The position numbers and the translations under genes are program-made. The notes beneath the pieces are model-generated. The model saw only the letters and a list, made by a program, of their open reading frames with translations. It ran no database searches and was not told the DNA's origin. DNA of 64,000 nt from Brevibacillus migulae (GTDB lineage: Bacteria > Bacillota > Bacilli > Brevibacillales > Brevibacillaceae). The first letter of the stretch is position 1. Every line of letters begins with the position of its first letter. This document shows, one piece after another, positions 1 to 8,322 of the stretch. Location: positions 62,001 to 126,000 of the forward strand of contig NZ_SDKD01000011.1 in assembly GCF_004521915.1 (NCBI RefSeq), given 5' to 3'.

Positions 1-81
1 GGAGCGGACAGTCCTAACCCACAGCGGGGCGGAGAATCCGAGCGCAGACAAGGAAACATGCTCTCCCCACCACGGCAGCCT
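1..81 (+). repeat. Right end of the two-module palindromic repeat (copy 1, cut by window start)
   Basis: This stretch matches the right half of module 2 of the complete repeats at 19450-19995 and 35030-35578. It shares GGAGCGGACAG, ACAGCGGGGCG and AACATGCTCTCC followed by a GCAGCC end. The left half lies outside the window. The end at about 80 abuts the A-run that is the T-tract of the leftward yabR terminator, as in the other two copies. It is more diverged than the others. Confidence 0.75.
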
Positions 82-91
82 AAAAAAGGAC

Positions 92-126
92 AAAAAAATA
101 CCGACGTTTTAGGCGTTCAACGTCGG
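92..126 (-). terminator. Intrinsic terminator downstream of yabR
   Basis: An 8-bp stem CCGACGTT/AACGTCGG (101-108 with 119-126) is followed on the minus strand by a T-rich tract (92-100). It ends the yabP-yabQ-divIC-yabR transcript. The 128 bp between it and the yabR stop shows no convincing gene. Confidence 0.8.
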
Positions 127-254
127 CCGGCAGGTGATTCGCGCTCGGTGATACGGGCTTATAATATGTATATTCGTCATCAATAGAAAAGTACCTTCCT
201 TTTTTTCTCGCCAATTTGCGCATTTTTGGATGGAAGTTGCTGCCACCAGCAAAA

Positions 255-638
255 TTAGCGACCGCGCCCTTTTTTGTCCATGTTTTTTCGTAAAGGAGAT
301 AGCCGATCCTCACTGTCTTTCAGGAAGCGATTTAGTTTATCTTCAAAGTTTTCTACACGTTCGCGAGGAGAACGGTTCGGGGGTCGTCGTTCCGGTTTGT
401 CAGGACGGTCAACAGCCTTTTTGATCGACAAGCCGATCTTTCCTTCCCGAATATGCAGCACTTTCACGGTGACGGTATCCCCAATTTTCAAGTGTTGGTG
501 AATGTCGGTCACATACGCCTCAGCAATTTCGCTGATATGGACGAGGCCGGTGGACCCGTCAGGAAGCTCGACAAATGCACCAAATTTTGTAATACCCGTG
601 ACTTTTCCGACCAGTTTGCTGCCTACCTCAATTCCCAT
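255..638 (-). CDS. yabR: S1-domain RNA-binding protein YabR
   Basis: Small cytoplasmic protein of 127 residues with one S1 RNA-binding domain at residues 3-72 (start GIEVGSKLVGKVTGITKFGA, then GLVHISEIA). A basic, proline/arginine-rich C-terminal tail follows. B. subtilis YabR has nearly the same length and also lies directly after divIC. The ATG at 638 has a GGGAGG about 12 nt upstream. It is the last gene of the yabP-yabQ-divIC-yabR run. The S1 fold implies RNA binding; the precise cellular role is not established from sequence. Confidence 0.93.
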   Translation of the reverse strand: MGIEVGSKLVGKVTGITKFGAFVELPDGSTGLVHISEIAEAYVTDIHQHLKIGDTVTVKVLHIREGKIGLSIKKAVDRPDKPERRPPNRSPRERVENFEDKLNRFLKDSEDRLSPLRKNMDKKGRGR

Positions 639-693
639 GAACGCGGAAAGCCTCCCTCATGCATAAAGAATGTTCCACCAGGAATGATCGACC

Positions 694-999
694 TTACTCT
701 GGAATCACATATATTTGCTCACCCGGCTTGGACAAGAAATACTCCTTGCGCGCAAGCTCGGCGATGTACTCTTTATCATTCAATCTGCTCACTTTATAGG
801 TGAGCTCTGCTTGTGTCTGCTTTATCTCGGTTGCCTGTTGGCGAAGCGTCTCCAATTCTTTTTCCTTCTCAGACAAGATGCCGCTTTGCAAATAGGCCGT
901 ATAGCCCGTCCAGACGGCAAAGCACAGCACAAAGAACATGACGAGACGTATTCTGCGCTTTTGTCCTTGCTTATTAGATGGGGATGCGTTGCTGCTCAT
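694..999 (-). CDS. divIC: Septum formation initiator DivIC (FtsB family)
   Basis: Single-pass membrane division protein of 101 residues. It has a basic cytoplasmic N-terminus (GQKRRIR), one transmembrane segment at about 23-41, then an extracytoplasmic coiled coil (SEKEKELETLRQQATEI) and the typical C-terminal ARKEYFLSKPGE. In the family it works with FtsL and DivIB in the divisome. I chose the ATG at 999 because AAAGGTGG lies 7-8 nt upstream. A TTG at 1020 is in frame but has no ribosome binding site. The gene starts 21 bp after the yabQ stop. Confidence 0.93.
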   Translation of the reverse strand: MSSNASPSNKQGQKRRIRLVMFFVLCFAVWTGYTAYLQSGILSEKEKELETLRQQATEIKQTQAELTYKVSRLNDKEYIAELARKEYFLSKPGEQIYVIPE

Positions 1000-1020
1000 C
1001 GTTGAATCCACCTTTGCCAA

Positions 1021-1593
1021 TTATTCCTGTTTGTTCCTTGGACGTATCCATTTCTTCACGTCTGCCCAAAATCCTTTTCCACGACGATGGATTTTTCTCC
1101 CTACATTATGACCCCATTTTTGCACAGGAGCAATCGGAATTTGCAGGATTCTCCACAAGAATTGAAAAATTCCTAGAATCATGGTGATCAAAAAACTGAG
1201 CAGCATGCCGATAAGTCGATAAATGAAGAGAATGGGACGTACAATCAAGGTATCGATGATCAGCATGACCGTGCGAAACAGCCATTGCGCAAATCGGATC
1301 GCCGCTTGGAGAAATTGGACGTACTGCTTGCTCCCCAACAAGAAGTACAACCATGCTCCTCCAAACAGCCCGATAAAGATCGGAAAGCGAACGACACCAT
1401 TGTTCACGTAAGCCAGAATCCAAAAGACAAACCCAACGCTGACAAGCCAGAAAAGGACATCCAGCAGGAATACCAGCCACGCGGGAAAGCGTCCTCTCCC
1501 CCGGAATACCTGATAGGTGTCGTATCCCATGCCCATCAGCAAGCCACAGACCGACATGGAAAAAATCGTCTGTAATTGAACACTGATGCTCAC
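1021..1593 (-). CDS. yabQ: Spore cortex biosynthesis protein YabQ
   Basis: Polytopic membrane protein of 190 residues. Hydrophobic segments lie at about 5-25, 38-62, 65-85 and 100-145, followed by a very basic tail (GRKIHRRGKGFWADVKKW). In B. subtilis YabQ is a sigma-E-dependent protein of the outer forespore membrane needed for cortex formation. The GTG start at 1593 overlaps the yabP stop by four bases (GTGA), which indicates translational coupling. Position between yabP and divIC is the canonical one. Confidence 0.92.
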   Translation of the reverse strand: MSISVQLQTIFSMSVCGLLMGMGYDTYQVFRGRGRFPAWLVFLLDVLFWLVSVGFVFWILAYVNNGVVRFPIFIGLFGGAWLYFLLGSKQYVQFLQAAIRFAQWLFRTVMLIIDTLIVRPILFIYRLIGMLLSFLITMILGIFQFLWRILQIPIAPVQKWGHNVGRKIHRRGKGFWADVKKWIRPRNKQE

Positions 1594-1874
1594 TTGAACA
1601 ACTTACCGAAGAATCCCCGCGACCGATCTCCGGCTTGCCCCTGCTCAAGATATCCCATCTCGTGCACCAACCCTTCGATTGCCACTTCCCCTGTTTCCAA
1701 GCTCAAGTTTTTCATATGCAAATTTTGCCCGCGAATGGTGAGAAATCCAGCTTCCGTTTCCAGCAGGAATTCCTCGCTGTCGAAGCTTTCCACATTCTTC
1801 ACCCCGGATATTGCCAAACTGCGCCGATTGATCATGACGATCTCGTGACGCGGTTTTTTCGTATGCTCGTTCAT
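1590..1874 (-). CDS. yabP: Sporulation protein YabP
   Basis: Protein of 94 residues of the YabP/YqfC family, with the family pattern INRRSLAISGVKNVESFDSEEF and LETEAGFLTIRGQNLHMKNL. YabP belongs to the mother-cell sporulation programme in B. subtilis; its molecular role is unclear. The ATG at 1874 has a strong GGGAGGT ribosome binding site, so I reject an in-frame start 33 bp upstream. A sigma-E-like -10 lies just upstream (1906-1913), in keeping with sporulation control of yabP-yabQ. Confidence 0.93.
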   Translation of the reverse strand: MNEHTKKPRHEIVMINRRSLAISGVKNVESFDSEEFLLETEAGFLTIRGQNLHMKNLSLETGEVAIEGLVHEMGYLEQGQAGDRSRGFFGKLFK

Positions 1875-1905
1875 CGAAAGACCTCCCTCAACCGATTCTT
1901 GTACC

Positions 1906-1936
1906 ATCGTATGGGGAGGGATGTCCTTTTAGAACA
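1906..1936 (-). promoter_or_regulatory. Putative sigma-E promoter for yabP-yabQ
   Basis: On the minus strand CATACGAT matches 7 of 8 positions of the sigma-E -10 (CATACANT). A weaker TCTAAA-like element lies about 15 nt upstream. The implied start point leaves a leader of about 25 nt. The -35 is poor, so this is a moderate call. Confidence 0.45.
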
Positions 1937-2077
1937 AAAACGGACTGGTTAGATCGACAGCAGCGCACCAAAGATAGTAAGGGATTCCCTTTTGCAGTTG
2001 TGTATAATGGGCATAGACCTTGCTCCATATGCATTCGACTTCATACTAATAGAAGCAGCCAGGTGGGGGGAAACCGC

Positions 2078-2410
2078 ATGCTACAGGCAGACTTGCAACA
2101 TTGGATTGAAGAATTCTACCGCAAGCGCGGCTGGTCCGAGTACGGCCCGTTTGAGCGTATCGGCTTTCTCATGGAGGAGGTCGGGGAAACGGCTCGTGCC
2201 GTCCGCGCGTTGGAAATCGGCAGAGACCGTCCTGATGAAACCGAGGCCTCAAAGGCTGAGAAGCACCAAGAGCTGATCGAAGAAATGGGCGATGTGCTGG
2301 GGAATTTAGTGATCCTGGCAAATATGTATGACATCACGATGGAGCAGATCCTCACGGCGCATAAAGAAAAATTGCAGAAACGTTATGAACAGACAGGAGG
2401 TAAACGATGA
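2078..2410 (+). CDS. MazG-like nucleotide pyrophosphohydrolase domain protein
   Basis: Protein of 110 residues with an all-alpha NTP pyrophosphohydrolase fold. It carries the metal-binding pattern GFLMEEVGETARAV (EExxE) and a second ELIEEMGDVLGNLVILAN (ExxxD). Related enzymes hydrolyse non-canonical or excess NTPs. ATG 2078 follows AGGTGGGGGG. The stop overlaps the next start by four bases (ATGA), so it is coupled to the LOG-family gene. It is distinct from the full-length mazG at 4371-5837. This pair interrupts the usual rqcP-yabP order on the opposite strand. Confidence 0.8.
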   Translation: MLQADLQHWIEEFYRKRGWSEYGPFERIGFLMEEVGETARAVRALEIGRDRPDETEASKAEKHQELIEEMGDVLGNLVILANMYDITMEQILTAHKEKLQKRYEQTGGKR

Positions 2411-2991
2411 AGCGGATTTGTGTCTTTGCCGGTTCCAATGCCGGTCTTCATCCCGAATATGAGCAAAAAGCTGCGGAGCTTGGCCATCTGTTGGCCCAAA
2501 AAGGAATGGAGCTTGTCTACGGCGGCTCTAAGATCGGTCTGATGGGACGTGTCGCCGATCACGTCTTGCAAGAAGGCGGAAAGGCGATCGGCGTCATGCC
2601 GCGCAACCTGTTTCGCGGGGAAATGGCGCATACAGGCTTGACCGAACTGCATGAAGTCGCCAATATGCATGAACGAAAAGCCATGATGTCCGATCTGTCC
2701 GATGGGTTCATCGCCCTGCCTGGCGGATACGGGACTTTCGAGGAGCTGTTTGAGGTGATCAGCTGGTCACAGCTCGGGATTCACAGCAAACCAGTAGGCA
2801 TTCTCAATATCCGCGGCTACTATGATCCCCTTGTCGACATGGTGAAAAACGCAGTGGCCGCTGGCTTTATGCCTGAAACACACCTGCAGCTGCTGATCGT
2901 AGAAAGTGAGCCTGACTTGCTGCTGGAGCGGATGGCCCAATACACGCCACCGGCTTACGCACACAAGTGGGCCGAGCTGCCCGAACAATAG
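2407..2991 (+). CDS. LOG family phosphoribohydrolase (TIGR00730/YvdD type)
   Basis: Rossmann-like protein of 194 residues with the diagnostic motif ALPGGYGTFEELFEVISWSQ and GSKIGLMG near the N-terminus. Family members cleave cytokinin riboside 5'-monophosphates or other nucleoside monophosphates to a base and ribose 5-phosphate. In bacteria they are often mislabelled lysine decarboxylases. It is translationally coupled (ATGA overlap) to the MazG-like gene, which suggests a shared nucleotide clean-up role; that pairing is an inference. Confidence 0.9.
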   Translation: MKRICVFAGSNAGLHPEYEQKAAELGHLLAQKGMELVYGGSKIGLMGRVADHVLQEGGKAIGVMPRNLFRGEMAHTGLTELHEVANMHERKAMMSDLSDGFIALPGGYGTFEELFEVISWSQLGIHSKPVGILNIRGYYDPLVDMVKNAVAAGFMPETHLQLLIVESEPDLLLERMAQYTPPAYAHKWAELPEQ

Positions 2992-3007
2992 CTTAACGCA
3001 TGGAGGC

Positions 3008-3035
3008 TTGACATCACTGCCCCCTGTCATATAAT
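3008..3035 (+). promoter_or_regulatory. Sigma-A promoter of the guanidine riboswitch transcript
   Basis: A consensus TTGACA (3008-3013) and TATAAT (3030-3035) are separated by 16 bp. The predicted start at about 3042 coincides with the 5' end of the riboswitch aptamer. Confidence 0.85.
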
Positions 3036-3040
3036 AAGTA

Positions 3041-3174
3041 TGAGTTTTCTAGGGTTCCGCGGCATTTTTTAGCCGGACTGGTCCGAGAGAAAACACACAG
3101 TGTACAAACCACTGTGGACACGGAGGGATAAAAGCCCGGGAGATCATCCATCTGGATATCTCTCGGGCTTTTTT
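3041..3174 (+). promoter_or_regulatory. Guanidine-I (ykkC) riboswitch with terminator platform
   Basis: The leader contains the conserved ykkC elements CTAGGGTTCCG, GGACTGGTCCGAGAGA, ACACACAG and ACACGGAGGGATAAAAGCCC in order. The expression platform is a strong hairpin (3132-3144 with 3158-3170) followed by TTTTTT. This class turns on transcription when guanidinium binds. The two genes downstream are SMR pumps of the guanidinium-export type, so aptamer and genes agree. Confidence 0.95.
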
Positions 3175-3224
3175 GCGTTCATGGCCTTCCTGGAGAAACT
3201 ACAAACAGAAGGGAGATGCGGAAA

Positions 3225-3578
3225 ATGACCAGACATTGGCTGCTTGTTGTCGCTGCAGCTGTTTTCGAGGTGATATGGGTAGCAGGCTTGAAGCATGCAG
3301 ACAGCATCTTGACTTGGCTCATCACCTTCGCCGCCATTGCCATTAGCTTCGGCGGGCTGATTCATGCCGGAAAAAAGCTGCCGACTAGCACGGTTTATGC
3401 GGTCTTTGTCGGATTAGGCACGGTCGGTACGGTCATCAGTGAAATGATCTGGTTTGGCGAGCCGTTTCAATGGCCGAAGATCGGACTCATTGCGCTTCTT
3501 TTAATCGGGATTATCGGATTGAAAATCGTGACGCCCGATCATGAGCATCCTGCAGAATCGGGAGGAGATACCGCATGA
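3225..3578 (+). CDS. ykkC: SMR guanidinium exporter subunit YkkC
   Basis: Small multidrug resistance protein of 117 residues with four transmembrane segments. The conserved membrane-embedded acid is in [16 protein letters not shown], and [19 protein letters not shown] marks helices 3 and 4. In B. subtilis YkkC and YkkD form a heteromeric guanidinium/proton antiporter. ATG 3225 lies 9 nt from GAAGGGAG; the ATG at 3216 is too close to that site. The C-terminal [13 protein letters not shown] tail is cytosolic. Its stop overlaps ykkD by four bases. Confidence 0.92.
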   Translation: MTRHWLLVVAAAVFEVIWVAGLKHADSILTWLITFAAIAISFGGLIHAGKKLPTSTVYAVFVGLGTVGTVISEMIWFGEPFQWPKIGLIALLLIGIIGLKIVTPDHEHPAESGGDTA

Positions 3579-3889
3579 GCTGGCTTTCGCTACTTTTCGC
3601 CGGATGCTTTGAAGTGGTGGGTGTCATTGGCATTACCCAAGTCAATCAGCGCCCGGCATTCCGCTCTTACTTGATCATGGTGGGCGGGTTCTTGTTGAGC
3701 TTCCTCTTCCTCTCCCTCGCGATGAAGGAAATTCCGATGGGGACTGCCTATGCGGTGTGGACAGGGATCGGCACTGTGGGCAGCACGGTGATCGGGATGG
3801 TGTTTTACAAGGAACCAAAGGATACGCTGCGTCTTTTCTTCATCGCCATTGTCATTGTTGCGGTCGCGGGATTGAAGCTGATCCAGTAA
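3575..3889 (+). CDS. ykkD: SMR guanidinium exporter subunit YkkD
   Basis: Four-helix SMR protein of 104 residues. The key Glu is in [14 protein letters not shown], and [20 protein letters not shown] is the subfamily signature. Its ATG overlaps the ykkC stop (ATGA), as expected for a pair made in equal amounts with opposite membrane topology. Both are under the guanidine-I riboswitch at 3041-3174. A hairpin with a T-run follows. Confidence 0.92.
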   Translation: MSWLSLLFAGCFEVVGVIGITQVNQRPAFRSYLIMVGGFLLSFLFLSLAMKEIPMGTAYAVWTGIGTVGSTVIGMVFYKEPKDTLRLFFIAIVIVAVAGLKLIQ

Positions 3890-3908
3890 GAAAAACTTCC
3901 ATAGAAGC

Positions 3909-3955
3909 CCTCTCGAAGAGGTCGTCGAGTCCTTCTTTAGAGGGAGTTTTTCATG
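3909..3955 (+). terminator. Terminator of the ykkCD transcript
   Basis: A long imperfect stem pairs CCCTCTCGAAGAGG with CCTTCTTTAGAGGG and is followed by AGTTTTT. It lies 20 bp after the ykkD stop. Confidence 0.7.
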
Positions 3956-4000
3956 CTGTATCAGATTGATTCGTCGTGAAGTGTATACTCTCTGATACAG

Positions 4001-4047
4001 CAAAAAAGCCACTCGGCCGCAGTGTTCATACACTGCGACGAGTGGCT
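4001..4047 (-). terminator. Terminator downstream of rqcP
   Basis: On the minus strand AGCCACTCG(T)CGCAGTG pairs with CACTGCGGCCGAGTGGCT and runs into TTTTTTG. It ends the yabM-mazG-rqcP transcript. A separate 11-bp inverted repeat (3955-3965 with 3991-4001) without a T-tract lies between this and the ykkCD terminator. Confidence 0.8.
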
Positions 4048-4060
4048 CTTCCCAGTCCGA

Positions 4061-4354
4061 CTACCCTCTCAAGTAATCGTCCTCTTCTTTTTCATCCCGT
4101 GGTACCGGTACTTCCCCGATCACCTGATACAAGGTAGCCGCTTCTTCCTTGCGCGGATTCTCCTTGATATCCTCCACTTTTACCGAAACGATCTTCTGGC
4201 CAAAACGAATGGACAGCTTATCGCCAATCTTTACATTGCTGGATGCCTTCGCAGCGCGGTCATTGATCTCTACTCGCCCTTGATCGCATACGTCCTTTGC
4301 CAAGGTACGGCGTTTGATCAGCCGCGATACTTTTAGAAATTTGTCCAGTCTCAT
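4061..4354 (-). CDS. rqcP: Ribosome quality control protein RqcP (YabO, S4 domain)
   Basis: RNA-binding protein of 97 residues. It is an S4 domain (MRLDKFLKVSRLIKRRT, then DQGRVEINDRAAKASSNVKIGD) with a short acidic tail. In B. subtilis RqcP binds stalled 50S subunits with RqcH and helps poly-alanine tailing. ATG 4354 follows GAGGGAGG; the upstream in-frame extension lies inside mazG and is rejected. It starts 16 bp after the mazG stop. Confidence 0.93.
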   Translation of the reverse strand: MRLDKFLKVSRLIKRRTLAKDVCDQGRVEINDRAAKASSNVKIGDKLSIRFGQKIVSVKVEDIKENPRKEEAATLYQVIGEVPVPRDEKEEDDYLRG

Positions 4355-4370
4355 CGGTCTTCCTCCCTCT

Positions 4371-5837
4371 TTACCCTTGCTTCTTTGCTTCTTCCCACCA
4401 GCGATCCATCTCCGCCAGATCGGTCTGGTCAAACGATTTATTCGCTTCACGCAGCTTTTGCTCGATATATGAAAAACGCTGCTTGAACTTGCGGTTGGTC
4501 ATGCTTAACGCCTCTTCAGGCTCCACCTTGTAAAAACGGGCCAGGTTGACCACGGCAAACAGCAAGTCGCCTAGCTCACCCGCTCGTTCCTCTGGGGATG
4601 CCTGCCGCACTTCCTGGTATTCTTCTTCGATTTTTTTGTAGACATCTTCTACGTTGTCCCAGTCGAACCCTACTCCAGCCGCCTTCTTCTGCAGCTTGTA
4701 GGCATACATCAGGGCAGGCAGCTCACGAGGGATTCCCGCCAGCTTGGACTGCGCCTCCACATCCACACCTTTTGCCGCTTTTTCCTGGCGCTTGATCTCA
4801 TCCCAGTTGGCCAAAGCCTCCTCAGCGTCCTCGGCTGCCATTTCCCCGAATACATGGGGATGACGGCGAATCAGCTTGCTGTTGAGAGCGGCGATGACGT
4901 CCTCGACACTGAAGTAGCCGTCCTCCGCTGCCATTTGGGAGTGCAGCATGATCTGTAGCAATAAGTCACCCAATTCCTCGCACATCGCATCCGGATCATC
5001 ATCATCGATGGTCTCCAGCACTTCATAGGCTTCCTCGATCAGGTTTTTGCGGATGCTTTGATGCGTCTGCTCCCTATCCCATGGACAACCTTCCGGACTG
5101 CGCAGAATCGCGACGATTTCCTTCAAGTAGGAGAATTGCCGGTTGCGCACAGCCGCCTCTTGTGTGGGTGGCACATAGACAACGGTCAAATTGCCGAGAT
5201 GATCGACCCGGTCCAGCTCGTACAAGGCAACGGACTCGATCCGTTCCAGCTCTCCCGCTCCAACTGCGGTCGCCACGGTAACCATGTAATCATCGGGGAA
5301 CACTTCCATGAGCGTCAGCTTGAGATCCGATGCTGTCAGCTGATCGTAGACTTGGGCGATGATGGTATGAAGCGACGGATTGATCTGTTGGGTGGACAAA
5401 GCCGTCGCATCCAGCAGCGCGAATCCCTCAATCGGATCGATTTGCAACCTGGCAAAAACCGGGTCCAGAAAGCTTTGGCCGCCGCCGATCGTGATCGCTA
5501 CCCCGTTTGCTTCCCCTTGCGCAAGCAGCAGCTGCACCGTCCGTTCCGCTACCAGCGGATGGCCCGGAACGGCATAGACGATCGCTCCTTGTTCCTTCGC
5601 GGCATTCAACAGGTTGGCTGTAATTTCCTCATATACGGACGAAAAATCTCCATGCTTTTCGTAAATCGCATCAAACGAAGCAAAAGCGATGCCCTCCTGC
5701 ACGAGCTCGGTGACAACCGGGTGTTCCTTCGTGCGCAAATAAAGATGCGAGGCATTCTTTAACGTCTTAAAAATCCCGTACGGAAGCTGCTCAAGCGTGC
5801 CTGCACCCAATCCGACGATATGGATAGCAGCTGTCAT
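4371..5837 (-). CDS. mazG: Nucleoside triphosphate pyrophosphohydrolase with N-terminal methylase-like domain (YabN/MazG)
   Basis: Fusion protein of 488 residues. Residues 1-220 are a tetrapyrrole-methylase-like domain (VGLGAGTLEQLPYG, VPGHPLVAERTV). Residues 240-485 contain two MazG repeats, with metal-binding EEAYEVLE and EELGDLLLQIMLHSQMA, and later EEYQEVR and ELGDLLFAVVNLAR. The MazG part hydrolyses NTPs to NMPs. The same fusion occurs as YabN in B. subtilis between yabM and yabO, matching this position. Confidence 0.94.
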   Translation of the reverse strand: MTAAIHIVGLGAGTLEQLPYGIFKTLKNASHLYLRTKEHPVVTELVQEGIAFASFDAIYEKHGDFSSVYEEITANLLNAAKEQGAIVYAVPGHPLVAERTVQLLLAQGEANGVAITIGGGQSFLDPVFARLQIDPIEGFALLDATALSTQQINPSLHTIIAQVYDQLTASDLKLTLMEVFPDDYMVTVATAVGAGELERIESVALYELDRVDHLGNLTVVYVPPTQEAAVRNRQFSYLKEIVAILRSPEGCPWDREQTHQSIRKNLIEEAYEVLETIDDDDPDAMCEELGDLLLQIMLHSQMAAEDGYFSVEDVIAALNSKLIRRHPHVFGEMAAEDAEEALANWDEIKRQEKAAKGVDVEAQSKLAGIPRELPALMYAYKLQKKAAGVGFDWDNVEDVYKKIEEEYQEVRQASPEERAGELGDLLFAVVNLARFYKVEPEEALSMTNRKFKQRFSYIEQKLREANKSFDQTDLAEMDRWWEEAKKQG

Positions 5838-5870
5838 TTGCCTTCCACTCCTTTTCGCTGTGATCGATGA

Positions 5871-7499
5871 TTATCCGCGCAGCAGCCGCAGACGGACGAG
5901 CACTGCACTTAATTTGCCGCCCTTCGGCAAGAAACGCATATCTTCTTTGGTCAAACCGCCTGTTTTCAAGAGTGCCAGCAAATATACCAGCGCCCCGCTG
6001 CTTACAGCAGCCAAGGCCACCAGCGTCTGCAGCAGGCGAGCCGAGTGGACGAAACCGCTTAATACCGATGCAGTCGCCCATTCTACCAAGAGCACGACCA
6101 CCGTCATGCACAAGGCCGCAAGCAGCGGTTTCCCGATAATGTTTCGCACGCTGATCACGACACCTGTATGCTTGGCAATTCCCCGCATATTTAACAGCAT
6201 CGCGACCATATACGCGACAACTGTTGCCAGAGCCGCTCCCGAGATGCCAGCCAGCGGGATCAATATCATATTCAGGATCAGCTTGACGACTACGCCGACA
6301 AAGAGATGGCGGGCTGGCAGCATGACTTGTCCCAAACCTTGCAGGATTCCAGAGGTCGCGATCGACAATGTGGCAAAAAAGATGGTAAAGGACTGGATCG
6401 CGAGCGCCTCTGTCCCTTTTGTATCTCCATAGAGCATCACGTTCACTGGCTCCGCCAATAACGCAAGGCCAAAAGATGCCGGAATTCCGAGCAGGCTGGT
6501 CAAGCGCAGCGCAACCTCCGTACGCGAGGCAACTACCCGATGCTGTCCCTGGGCTACAGCCTCACTGATCGCCGGAACCAGGGCCAAGGAAAGCGAAGTG
6601 GCAAAAAACGTACCGAATTGGATCAACGGTTGTCCACGGTCAAAAGCGCCTTTGACGACCTTGGCCATTTCCTCATCCATCCCGCTGTATTGCAGCATAT
6701 TGACCACGGTCACGGAATCAACCAGCGGAATCAGCGGCAAGACCAACGCCCCGAGACAGATCGGAAGCGCATAGTAGACCAGGCTTCTCAGGACTTGTCT
6801 AGTTGTCCAGCTGTTGGCCGTTGGCTTGATTTCTTCATTTGCTTGATTTTGTTTGCGGGCATTTTTCCGCCAGTACACCAACAGCACGATAACGGCGGTC
6901 ACCGCACCCGGAAACGCCGCAAACACGGCACCTGTACCGGCCAGATAGGCGTCCTGGTACACGATCATCGCCCAATAGGCCGCGATGAGGATAAAAATCA
7001 CCCGAATCAACTGCTCGACCACCTGCGATACGCCAGTGGGCACCATGTTTTGCTGTCCCTGGAAGTATCCGCGCATGATTGCCGCGATCGGTACCAGAGG
7101 AAGGGACCAGGCTACCGCGCGAAGCGGCATGGTCAGTTGTTCATCCCCCATAAAATCCGCGACGAGCGGGGCTCCTGCATACAAAAGCAGAAAGAATACG
7201 AAACCCAAAATGAACAGGGTAAAGCTGGCTACACGAAACGCTTTTTTCGCGCCATACGCATCTCCCACGGCCAGCCTTTCGGATACCAGCTTGGAAATCG
7301 CAATCGGAAAGCCAGCTGTCGCCAGGATCAGCAGAGTCGTATAAAGCGGATATACCTGCATATAGACGTACAAGCCGATATCTCCGGCAATATTTTGATA
7401 CGGAATGCGGTAAACAGCACCGAGCAATTTGGATAATAATCCAGCAATGCCGAGGATCGCTGCTCCTTTTACAAAATGGGCAGAGCTTCTGTCAGACAT
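5871..7499 (-). CDS. yabM: Polysaccharide/lipid flippase YabM (SpoVB-related, MOP superfamily)
   Basis: Integral membrane protein of 542 residues with about 14 hydrophobic segments. It has the Wzx/SpoVB start FVKGAAILGIAGLLSKLLGA and VYRIPYQNIAGDIGLYVYMQ. Members flip lipid-linked polysaccharide or peptidoglycan precursors; the substrate here is inferred only from family. ATG 7499 has GAGGAGA about 11 nt upstream. Position between spoVT and mazG matches yabM of B. subtilis. Confidence 0.9.
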   Translation of the reverse strand: MSDRSSAHFVKGAAILGIAGLLSKLLGAVYRIPYQNIAGDIGLYVYMQVYPLYTTLLILATAGFPIAISKLVSERLAVGDAYGAKKAFRVASFTLFILGFVFFLLLYAGAPLVADFMGDEQLTMPLRAVAWSLPLVPIAAIMRGYFQGQQNMVPTGVSQVVEQLIRVIFILIAAYWAMIVYQDAYLAGTGAVFAAFPGAVTAVIVLLVYWRKNARKQNQANEEIKPTANSWTTRQVLRSLVYYALPICLGALVLPLIPLVDSVTVVNMLQYSGMDEEMAKVVKGAFDRGQPLIQFGTFFATSLSLALVPAISEAVAQGQHRVVASRTEVALRLTSLLGIPASFGLALLAEPVNVMLYGDTKGTEALAIQSFTIFFATLSIATSGILQGLGQVMLPARHLFVGVVVKLILNMILIPLAGISGAALATVVAYMVAMLLNMRGIAKHTGVVISVRNIIGKPLLAALCMTVVVLLVEWATASVLSGFVHSARLLQTLVALAAVSSGALVYLLALLKTGGLTKEDMRFLPKGGKLSAVLVRLRLLRG

Positions 7500-7580
7500 G
7501 TAAGGTTGTTCTCCTCTCGAGCCAAAGCTTCGTACATTATACCACAATCACCATCAAATCCCACTTACCCCGGAGAGCAC

Positions 7581-7610
7581 GAAAAAACAGCCCCGCTTCT
7601 GCGAGACTGT
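7581..7610 (-). terminator. Terminator of spoVT
   Basis: On the minus strand ACAGTCTCGC pairs with GCGGGGCTGT around an AGAA loop and is followed by TTTTTTC. It lies just after the spoVT stop and separates it from yabM. Confidence 0.8.
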
Positions 7611-7622
7611 TGGTTCTTTCAG

Positions 7623-8171
7623 CTATTGCTCCATTTGTTTGGCCAGGAAACCGGCTGCGGTCTCCGCCATTTTCAATTCCAGATCGCTCATCTTGGACGT
7701 ATCGGTCTTGCTTACCAAAATCACCGCGCCGATTGGATCGCCGCCTGCCACGATCGGCGATACCACAAAAGAGGAGTACTGCTCGTTCATATCGCGAATG
7801 ATCTCGTATTGGCCACTGTTCTTTTCTACCCGGCTCTTGCGGTCTTCTAAGCATTTTTCCACGATGTTGCCGACCGGCTTCTCCAAGTATTCCTTTTTCG
7901 AAGCGCCCGCAACGGCGATGACGGTATCTCTGTCCGATATCAGCACAATGTGATTCAAGCTTTCATAAAGGGAATCGGCATACTCTTTTGCAAAATCGCC
8001 GAGTTCGCCAATTGGCGAATATTTCTTCAAAATAACTTCCCCATCACGATCGACAAAAATCTCAAGTGGGTCGCCTTCACGAATGCGCAGCGTACGACGG
8101 ATCTCTTTTGGAATCACGACCCGTCCGAGGTCGTCAATTCGACGAACGATACCAGTTGCTTTCATATTCAT
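7623..8171 (-). CDS. spoVT: Stage V sporulation transcription regulator SpoVT
   Basis: DNA-binding regulator of 182 residues. Residues 3-50 are an AbrB-type swapped-hairpin domain (MKATGIVRRIDDLGRVVIPK). Residues 58-182 are a GAF domain ending in ETAAGFLAKQMEQ, as in B. subtilis SpoVT. It modulates the forespore sigma-G regulon. ATG 8171 has GAGG about 8 nt upstream; a second ATG two codons in would match the B. subtilis N-terminus but is farther from the site. A paralogous AbrB domain is encoded at 32085. Confidence 0.95.
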   Translation of the reverse strand: MNMKATGIVRRIDDLGRVVIPKEIRRTLRIREGDPLEIFVDRDGEVILKKYSPIGELGDFAKEYADSLYESLNHIVLISDRDTVIAVAGASKKEYLEKPVGNIVEKCLEDRKSRVEKNSGQYEIIRDMNEQYSSFVVSPIVAGGDPIGAVILVSKTDTSKMSDLELKMAETAAGFLAKQMEQ

Positions 8172-8322
8172 GTTGCCTCGCTTTCTTGAGAAATTGGGTT
8201 GTGAGTCTTTTACCGGGTTACCTGTATTTTCTCCACGACACCTAAAATTAACTATCCAATCGATGCCTCAAAGTTTGCCAATTCCCTTGTTACACTCTCC
8301 CCCGGGCGGTAGCGAGTGACTA

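Noticed and set aside
80..313. 77-residue minus-strand frame after yabR
   Set aside because: It overlaps yabR and the terminator hairpin and has no ribosome binding site or recognisable sequence.
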